Source: Phycisphaerales bacterium UBA6054 (GTDB lineage Bacteria; Planctomycetota; Phycisphaerae; Phycisphaerales; UBA1924). From it: a stretch of 9,685 nucleotides of DNA. Below are positions 5,470 through 9,685 of this stretch, one piece after another. The notes beneath the pieces are model-generated. The model was given only the letters and a program-made list of their open reading frames with translations. It made no database searches and had not been told where the DNA came from. A program made the translations under genes and the position numbers. The stretch lies in the NCBI GenBank assembly GCA_002429045.1, contig DIYM01000122.1, positions 1 through 9,685 of the forward strand, read 5' to 3'. Position 1 is the stretch's first letter; the number at the start of each line of letters is the position of its first letter.

Positions 5470-6384
5470 ATGACCGACCAGGGGACCAGCGAAAGATCAA
5501 CCCAGACCGCGCCGCTGGGCAGGCGTTGGAAGCGGAAGATGACCATCTTCCTCGTCGTGCTGATCGGGTTCGGCGCGTACGGCCTGTTCGACGCCGTGCA
5601 CGCCTACCCCAAGCGGGGCGAGCGGTTCGCGAGCTGGGCCCAGTGGCAGTACCTCGAAGCCGCGGAGAAAGCCAACGACGAAGACTTCGGGATCTTCGAA
5701 CGGGACGCATCGGTGCTCTCGCCCGGGGAAGAGTTCGAGCGTCTCGACGATCCCGAGCGCAAGCGCCAGAACACGGCCGACTCGGGCAACGCCGCGTCGA
5801 GCCGCCAGCTCCGCGCCACGATGCTGACCACCCGTCACGCGTGGCTCGAAGCGCTCGCCCGTATCGGCCGCCTGTCGCCCGAGCACACCACGATCGAGAG
5901 CCCGCGCCAGCGCCTCGCCGAGCTCCAGCAGCAGTGGTCCTCCTCGACATCCAACCCCAAACCGCTTTCGGCCTTCGACATCCCGAGCCAGTGGGCGATC
6001 ATGGGCGTGTGCTGGGCGATCGCGCTGGTGATGATCGTCCACTCCTTCCGCGTCATGGGCCGCTCCTACGCGTGGGACCCCGCCCGCCTCGCACTCACCG
6101 TGCCCGGCGGCGCGACCATCACGCCCGCGGACCTAGAAGAGGTCGACAAACGCAAGTGGGACAAGTTCATCGTCTTCCTGAAGATCAAGCCCGATCATCC
6201 CAAGGTGGGCGGGCAGGAGATCAAGTGCGATCTCTACCAGCGCGACCTGCTCGAGGGCTGGATCGAGCAGATGAACGAAGAGGCGTTCGGCCCCGAAGAA
6301 GACGACGATGAGCAGCCCGAGACCCAGCAGCCCGGAACCGGCGATGATGACCGAGCCGACGGCGATGAGCCCGGATCGCCCTGA
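5470..6384 (+). CDS. Two-helix membrane protein of unknown function
   Basis: This 304-residue protein is not recognised. A basic N-terminus (GRRWKRK, 17-23) precedes membrane helix 1 at about 24-41. Residues 45-170 form a polar, helix-rich segment with a Gln/Arg-rich stretch (about 143-156) that is probably extracytoplasmic. Membrane helix 2 is at about 175-193. After it, residues 200-268 look like a small beta-barrel plus helix (RSYAWDPARLALTVPGG, then VDKRKWDKFIVFLKI, then a closing helix LLEGWIEQM), similar in pattern to bacterial PH-like domains; this is an inference without a profile match. The last 30 residues are an acidic low-complexity tail. The ATG at 5470 has GAGGGAG at 5453-5459 and GGAG at 5461-5464. 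It leads a likely operon with the DUF456 gene 33 bp downstream. Confidence 0.8.
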   Translation: MTDQGTSERSTQTAPLGRRWKRKMTIFLVVLIGFGAYGLFDAVHAYPKRGERFASWAQWQYLEAAEKANDEDFGIFERDASVLSPGEEFERLDDPERKRQNTADSGNAASSRQLRATMLTTRHAWLEALARIGRLSPEHTTIESPRQRLAELQQQWSSSTSNPKPLSAFDIPSQWAIMGVCWAIALVMIVHSFRVMGRSYAWDPARLALTVPGGATITPADLEEVDKRKWDKFIVFLKIKPDHPKVGGQEIKCDLYQRDLLEGWIEQMNEEAFGPEEDDDEQPETQQPGTGDDDRADGDEPGSP

Positions 6385-6405
6385 GCCCGCGCCGTCTCCG
6401 CGGGC
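6385..6405 (+). promoter_or_regulatory. Strong hairpin between the two membrane-protein genes
   Basis: GCCCGCG (6385-6391) and CGCGGGC (6399-6405) form a perfect 7-bp GC stem with a 7-nt loop, starting on the base after the upstream stop. A G-rich run follows, not T residues, so it is not a standard intrinsic terminator. In the transcript it would sit just in front of the DUF456 ribosome-binding site and might protect the upstream message or damp downstream expression. Confidence 0.45.
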
Positions 6406-6417
6406 GGGGGGCGGGGC

Positions 6418-6987
6418 ATGATGGGCATCGGCTGGGAAGACGTGCTGGTGTGGGCGGTGGCGTTGAGCGTCATCGGCGTGGCCTGGTTCGGTGTGGTGAT
6501 GGTGGCGGTGACGTTGCCGGGCATCTGGACGATGGCCGCCTTTGCGCTGCTGGTCGAGTGGCTCTGGCCCGGTGTGCTGAGCGTTTGGGTGGTGATCGCG
6601 GTGATCGCGTTGGGCGTGATCGGTGAGGTCGTGGAGTTCTACTCGTCGATGGCGGGGTCCAAACGGGCCGGCGGCTCGCGTGCCGGTGGATGGGGCGCAC
6701 TGGGCGGCACCATCGTGGGGCTGATCGTGGGGCAGATCGTGATCCCCATCCCGATCATCGGGGCCGTCATCGGGGGCATCGCCGGCGCCGGGCTCGGCGC
6801 CGCGATCTCGGAACGCGGCGTGGCCGGACGCACCTGGTCCGAGTCGTTCCGGTCCGGGCGGGGGGCGTCGGCCGGGCGGGCCCTCTCGATGGTGTTCAAG
6901 ACCGCGATCGCCGGGGTCGCGGCGTTCACGCTGACGGTCAACGCGGTCATCGCGATCGTCTCCACGTTCACCGGCGGGGCGGGCTGA
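6418..6987 (+). CDS. DUF456 family membrane protein
   Basis: This 189-residue polytopic inner-membrane protein matches DUF456. Predicted helices are at about 9-33, 35-50, 53-72, 93-109, 112-131 and 160-183. The family pattern is visible: the early MVAVTLPGIWT (28-38), an EFYSSMAGSKRAGGSRAG block (73-90), then the Gly-rich paired helices GWGALGGTIVGLIVG and GAVIGGIAGAGLGAAISE, and a soluble basic segment before the last helix. The function of the family is unknown. Either ATG at 6418 or the next codon at 6421 could start it; the preceding G-rich run offers a weak Shine-Dalgarno. It probably shares a transcript with the upstream membrane protein. Confidence 0.85.
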   Translation: MMGIGWEDVLVWAVALSVIGVAWFGVVMVAVTLPGIWTMAAFALLVEWLWPGVLSVWVVIAVIALGVIGEVVEFYSSMAGSKRAGGSRAGGWGALGGTIVGLIVGQIVIPIPIIGAVIGGIAGAGLGAAISERGVAGRTWSESFRSGRGASAGRALSMVFKTAIAGVAAFTLTVNAVIAIVSTFTGGAG

Positions 6988-6998
6988 GCACCCCGAAT

Positions 6999-7004
6999 AC
7001 ACTC
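6999..7004 (+). promoter_or_regulatory. Possible -10 element for the PIN-PhoH gene
   Basis: TACACT, the same hexamer as in the dodecin promoter, lies 12 bp after the DUF456 stop. Initiation near 7011 would give an 85-nt leader holding both hairpins described below. No -35 or extended -10 is present. TATGCT at 7053-7058 is an alternative. Confidence 0.25.
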
Positions 7005-7018
7005 AAATCCGATGAATC

Positions 7019-7036
7019 GCGCCCGATCTCGGGCGC
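7019..7036 (+). promoter_or_regulatory. Interrupted palindrome upstream of the PIN-PhoH gene
   Basis: GCGCCCGATCTCGGGCGC has 8-bp arms around a central TC. As RNA it would fold as a 6-bp all-GC stem with a 6-nt loop. It lies 31 bp after the DUF456 stop and could be a terminator-like hairpin without a T tract, a leader hairpin, or an operator dyad. Confidence 0.4.
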
Positions 7037-7054
7037 CGGGCATCCGATCCGATA

Positions 7055-7070
7055 TGCTCCCGTCGGAGCA
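7055..7070 (+). promoter_or_regulatory. Second leader hairpin of the PIN-PhoH gene
   Basis: TGCTCC (7055-7060) and GGAGCA (7065-7070) form a 6-bp stem with the tetraloop CGTC, 12 bp before the AAGGA ribosome-binding site (7082-7086). It could affect access to the translation start, but this is unproven. Confidence 0.35.
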
Positions 7071-7095
7071 CGGGCCCCAGTAAGGACCGCGGGCG

Positions 7096-8553
7096 ATGAG
7101 AGAACCGGGAGCGCAGCGTCACATGACGAGCCAGGCATCAGGCGGAGCGGACAGGGACGGCGTCAAGCACTTCGTGATCGACACCAACGTCCTGCTCCAC
7201 AACCCCGACGGGTTGTTCGTGTTCCAAGAGAACCACCTGATCATCCCGTACCCGGTGATCGAAGAGCTCGACACGATGAAGCGTCGCGAGGACGACGTCG
7301 GGCGCAACGCACGCACCGCGATCCGCCACCTCGATCGCATCAGGCGCCAGGGCGTGCTGACGGAGGGTGTCGACCTCTCGACACTCGGCACCGCGTCACG
7401 CGGCGCGACCGGACGGATCTGGATCGACACGCAGGACTACAACCGCCCCGCGATCCTCTCGGACGACAAGCCCGACAACCGGATCATCGCCGTCGCGTGG
7501 CACCTCCACCAGCAGAACAAGCGGGCGGTGTTCGTCTCCAAGGACCTCGCGGCGCGCATCAAGTCCGACGCGCTCGGGATCCGCACCGAGGATTTCGAGA
7601 ACCAGAAGGTGGACGCCGACAGGCTCTACACCGGGTTCCTCGAACTCGTCACCCCCCGCGAGCAGATCGACGACCTCTACCGGGACCGGATGCTCGCGGT
7701 CGAGCGCCTCGAAGACTCGCTCCGGATCGAGCCCGAGGGCGAGGACCCGTACGTCCGCGAGCTGGTCCCGAACCAGTTCGTGATCCTCAAGGACATGGAA
7801 GACGAGGCCCACTCCGGGCTGGGGCGACGCCTGGCGGATACCGAGCACATCATCCCGGTCGCGCCGCAGAAGAAGCCGACCTTCGGCATCCTGGCCAGGA
7901 ATGTCCAGCAGACCATGGCCCTCGACCTGCTGCTGGACGACGACGTGAAACTCATCACCCTCCTCGGGGCGGCGGGCACGGGCAAGACGCTGCTCGCCAT
8001 CGCCGCCGGGATGGCCAAGGTCTTCCAGGAAGAACGCTACGAGAAGCTGCTGGTGGCCCGTCCCATCATGCCGATGGGACGCGACATCGGCTATCTGCCC
8101 GGGGACAAGGACGAGAAGCTCGGCGCGTGGATGCAGCCGATCTTCGACAACCTCCAGTACCTGCTCTCCACCCGCGGCTCGCCCAGCCAGCAGCACGCCG
8201 AGAGCAAGTCGACCGAGCAGCGGGTGGACAAGCTGATCTCCGACGGGCGGCTCGTGCTCGAGCCGCTGACCTACATCCGCGGGCGTTCGATCCCGCACCA
8301 GTTCATGATCGTGGACGAGGCGCAGAACCTCTCCCCGCATGAGGTCAAGACGATCATCTCACGCGTGGGAGAGGGGACCAAGCTGGTGCTCACCGGCGAT
8401 ATCGGTCAGATCGACAACCCCTATCTCGACCAGTCGAGCAACGGTCTGAGCTACTCGGTCGAACGCATGCGTGGGCTGGGGCTGGTCGGGCACATCACCC
8501 TGCAGCGCTCGGAACGCAGCGATCTGGCGTCGATCGCCGCCGAGCGCCTGTGA
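7096..8553 (+). CDS. PhoH family ATPase with N-terminal PIN domain (YlaK/PhoH2-like)
   Basis: This 485-residue cytosolic protein joins a PIN RNase domain to a PhoH-type helicase-like ATPase, as in YlaK and mycobacterial PhoH2, for which RNA cleavage coupled to RNA unwinding is reported. The PIN domain spans about 24-165: FVIDTNVLLHN (26-36, D29), VIEELD (54-59, E57), DNRI (127-130, D127) and SKD (148-150, D150), so the acidic site appears intact. A linker and small domain follow (about 185-255). The PhoH domain (about 260-485) has Walker A GAAGTGKT (291-298), RPIMPMGRDIGYLPGDKDEK (322-341), Walker B FMIVDEAQNL (403-412, D407/E408) and LTGDIGQIDNPYLD (432-445). ATG 7096 has AAGGA at 7082-7086; ATG 7123, with GGGAG at 7107-7111, is a possible alternative giving 476 residues. 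It converges on the TPR gene 21 bp away. Confidence 0.93.
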   Translation: MREPGAQRHMTSQASGGADRDGVKHFVIDTNVLLHNPDGLFVFQENHLIIPYPVIEELDTMKRREDDVGRNARTAIRHLDRIRRQGVLTEGVDLSTLGTASRGATGRIWIDTQDYNRPAILSDDKPDNRIIAVAWHLHQQNKRAVFVSKDLAARIKSDALGIRTEDFENQKVDADRLYTGFLELVTPREQIDDLYRDRMLAVERLEDSLRIEPEGEDPYVRELVPNQFVILKDMEDEAHSGLGRRLADTEHIIPVAPQKKPTFGILARNVQQTMALDLLLDDDVKLITLLGAAGTGKTLLAIAAGMAKVFQEERYEKLLVARPIMPMGRDIGYLPGDKDEKLGAWMQPIFDNLQYLLSTRGSPSQQHAESKSTEQRVDKLISDGRLVLEPLTYIRGRSIPHQFMIVDEAQNLSPHEVKTIISRVGEGTKLVLTGDIGQIDNPYLDQSSNGLSYSVERMRGLGLVGHITLQRSERSDLASIAAERL

Positions 8554-8574
8554 ACGCGGCGCGGCGTGCCGGGC

Positions 8575-9222
8575 TCACCGCTCCTCGAGAACCGCCTCGA
8601 CGCGGTAACGCTGACGCAGGAAGTACTCGCGCCACTCGGGCGATGTCTCGCGGATCGTGGCGTTCTTGATCACGTCGAGCAGATCGAGATCGGCCTTCCC
8701 GGTCATCTCGGCAGCCCGCACGTACCCGCGGATCGAGGGCATGTGGGAGCCGTCCCGCGCGATCGCGTTGCCGAAGTGCCGGTACGCGTCCTCGCCCCAG
8801 CCGTTCTTCTGGTACGCGACCCCGATGTTGTACTCCGGGCGAGGGTCCCCCGGGAGCAGCTGGGACGCACGCTGGAACGCGCCGACCGCGTCCGCGTAGC
8901 GGTTCTGGCCCATCAGCAGCGTGCCGGCGTTGTTCCACGCGTTCTGCATCGAGTCATCGAGCCGGAGCGCCCGGGCGTAGAGGTCGATCGCGCGATCGGT
9001 GTCGCCCTCGTCCTCGGCCACCTCGGCCTGCGCGACGATCCGGCGTGCTTCCGCCCGCCTGCGTTCCAGCTCCGCGATCGCCGAGGCCGGGTCCGACCGG
9101 GCCCCGCCCTCCGAGGGGCGGTCCGCCAGGCGTGGGGAGGTCGAGCACCCCAGGGCCGTTGCCAGGCACAGCGCAAGCGGCATCGTCAGGGCACGGCATC
9201 GGTTCGTTCTCGCGGTTCGCAT
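8575..9222 (-). CDS. TPR-repeat putative lipoprotein
   Basis: This 215-residue protein begins with a basic n-region (RTARTNRCR) and a hydrophobic core (LTMPLALCLATALGC, 12-26). C26 is a likely lipidation site, though ALGC is an imperfect lipobox with Ala at -3. A short disordered linker follows, then a helix and about three tetratricopeptide repeats at roughly 61-94, 95-128 and 129-162, with clear TPR positions in NAWNNAGTLLMGQNRYADA and PEYNIGVAYQKNGWGEDA. TPRs mediate protein-protein contacts; no catalytic motif is present. The ATG at 9222 is chosen because the longer in-frame start at 9252 is a TTG and would bury the signal peptide. No strong Shine-Dalgarno is seen. It lies 69 bp downstream of the partial gene, on the same strand, so one operon is possible. 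Confidence 0.82.
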   Translation of the reverse strand: MRTARTNRCRALTMPLALCLATALGCSTSPRLADRPSEGGARSDPASAIAELERRRAEARRIVAQAEVAEDEGDTDRAIDLYARALRLDDSMQNAWNNAGTLLMGQNRYADAVGAFQRASQLLPGDPRPEYNIGVAYQKNGWGEDAYRHFGNAIARDGSHMPSIRGYVRAAEMTGKADLDLLDVIKNATIRETSPEWREYFLRQRYRVEAVLEER

Positions 9223-9291
9223 GGTCGTCTCGGCTTTCCGGTTCGTCGGCAACCGCCGACTCGTGTCGAAGTTGCGGTCGGTTCCCGCGGG

Positions 9292-9685
9292 CTACTCCTC
9301 GATGCGTTCGTAGCGGGCGAACGTCACCTCCATCAGCCAGGAGTTCGCCTGAGGCTTGAGCGAGATCTGGCGGACAAACAGCCCAGGGATCTGCTCGGTC
9401 GCGATCGAGACCCAGCCGAGCATCTTCTCGAGCGACGGATCTCTGACCTGGCTGCGGTCGCGCGCCGAATAGCGATAGTTCACCCGACGCGCGTTCTGGA
9501 AGCTCTCGTTCTCGGTGCGCGGCACCTCGGGGAGCGTGTCCAGCCCCGCCTGGCGGGCGGCGTTCTGGAGCCTGCTGAGCATGTCGGGGATCGGCGCGTT
9601 CCTGTCGTCGATCGGGGACTCGACCTGCCTCTGCAGCAGACCGGCGAGCGTGCGCGACCGCTCTTTGATCGTCGCCAACTCGGCC
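9292..9685 (-). CDS. 3' end of a gene of unknown function (partial, runs off the window)
   Basis: About 130 C-terminal residues are present, ending with TAG. The frame remains open to the right edge, and the only initiator-like codon near it is a TTG at 9678, so the true start is very probably outside the window. An initial helix (ATIKERSRTLAGLLQRQVES) leads into a linker (DDRNAPIPDMLSRLQNAARQ) and then an alpha/beta segment. The end, SLEKMLGWVSIATEQIPGLFVRQ plus a final strand SWLMEVTFARYER, resembles the C-terminal ferredoxin-like part of PilO/GspM-type pilus and secretion assembly proteins. That likeness is only pattern-level, so no name is given. No signal or membrane segment is visible in the part seen. 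Confidence 0.7.
   Translation of the reverse strand, partial: AELATIKERSRTLAGLLQRQVESPIDDRNAPIPDMLSRLQNAARQAGLDTLPEVPRTENESFQNARRVNYRYSARDRSQVRDPSLEKMLGWVSIATEQIPGLFVRQISLKPQANSWLMEVTFARYERIEE

Noticed and set aside
6385..6405. Intrinsic terminators at the GC hairpins (4985-5000, 6385-6405, 7019-7036)
   Set aside because: None is followed by a T run, so they were listed as hairpins without a terminator claim.
7396..8340. Open frame of 314 codons antisense to PIN-PhoH
   Set aside because: Shadow of the PhoH coding sequence; no domain, no ribosome-binding site of note and skewed composition.
6690..8342. Open frame of 550 codons overlapping DUF456 and PIN-PhoH in another frame
   Set aside because: The product is almost wholly Arg/Pro/Gly/His low complexity, as expected of an out-of-frame reading of GC-rich coding DNA; the PIN-PhoH frame is clearly the coding one.
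9223..9252. N-terminal extension of the TPR lipoprotein to the TTG at 9252
   Set aside because: It would place ten more polar residues before the signal peptide; the ATG at 9222 gives a normal lipoprotein n-region.
1..9685. CRISPR arrays, tRNA or rRNA genes, insertion sequences, phage attachment sites
   Set aside because: I found no regularly spaced repeats, cloverleaf, transposase-like product, terminal inverted repeats or target-site duplications by reading the sequence.

Overview
This is a GC-rich bacterial window (about 70% G+C in hand-counted coding samples) with short intergenic gaps. The gene content (a membrane PIN-TRAM protein, a PIN-PhoH ATPase, Kbl without a visible Tdh, a TPR lipoprotein and undescribed membrane proteins) suggests a member of the Planctomycetota, perhaps Phycisphaerae. 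That placement is an inference from overall protein character; no rRNA or other marker gene is present.

Layout. Left part: a YacL-like PIN-TRAM membrane protein (49-1344, +) converges on a TyrA-type prephenate/arogenate dehydrogenase (1349-2140, -). A dodecin-family gene (2254-2463, +) diverges from tyrA and converges on a HEPN-family gene (2453-2926, -). The HEPN gene lies 4 bp downstream of kbl (2931-4187, -). Centre: a SAM-dependent methyltransferase (4360-4977, +) diverges from kbl, followed by a small orphan protein (5052-5288, +) with a promoter that predicts a leaderless mRNA. Then come a two-helix membrane protein (5470-6384, +), a DUF456 membrane protein (6418-6987, +) and a PIN-PhoH ATPase (7096-8553, +). 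Right part: a TPR putative lipoprotein (8575-9222, -) and the 3' end of an unidentified gene that runs off the window (9292-9685, -).

Most of the window looks like chromosomal housekeeping sequence. The exception is the HEPN gene. Its G+C is about 55% by hand count, it carries the Rx4H nuclease motif of the pEK499_p136-type HEPN family, and it fits tightly between kbl and the dodecin gene: 4 bp from the kbl stop and an 11-bp overlap with the dodecin 3' end. It is the best candidate for a horizontally acquired defence or toxin-type RNase. No antitoxin or partner gene is visible beside it.

Other points: both tight convergent gene junctions have their stop codons inside the arms of small hairpins; the dodecin variant lacks Trp at the canonical flavin-stacking position and has one two residues later; and three proteins in the window (PIN-TRAM, PIN-PhoH, HEPN) belong to RNase-type folds. 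No tRNA, rRNA, CRISPR array, insertion sequence or canonical U-tract terminator was seen.
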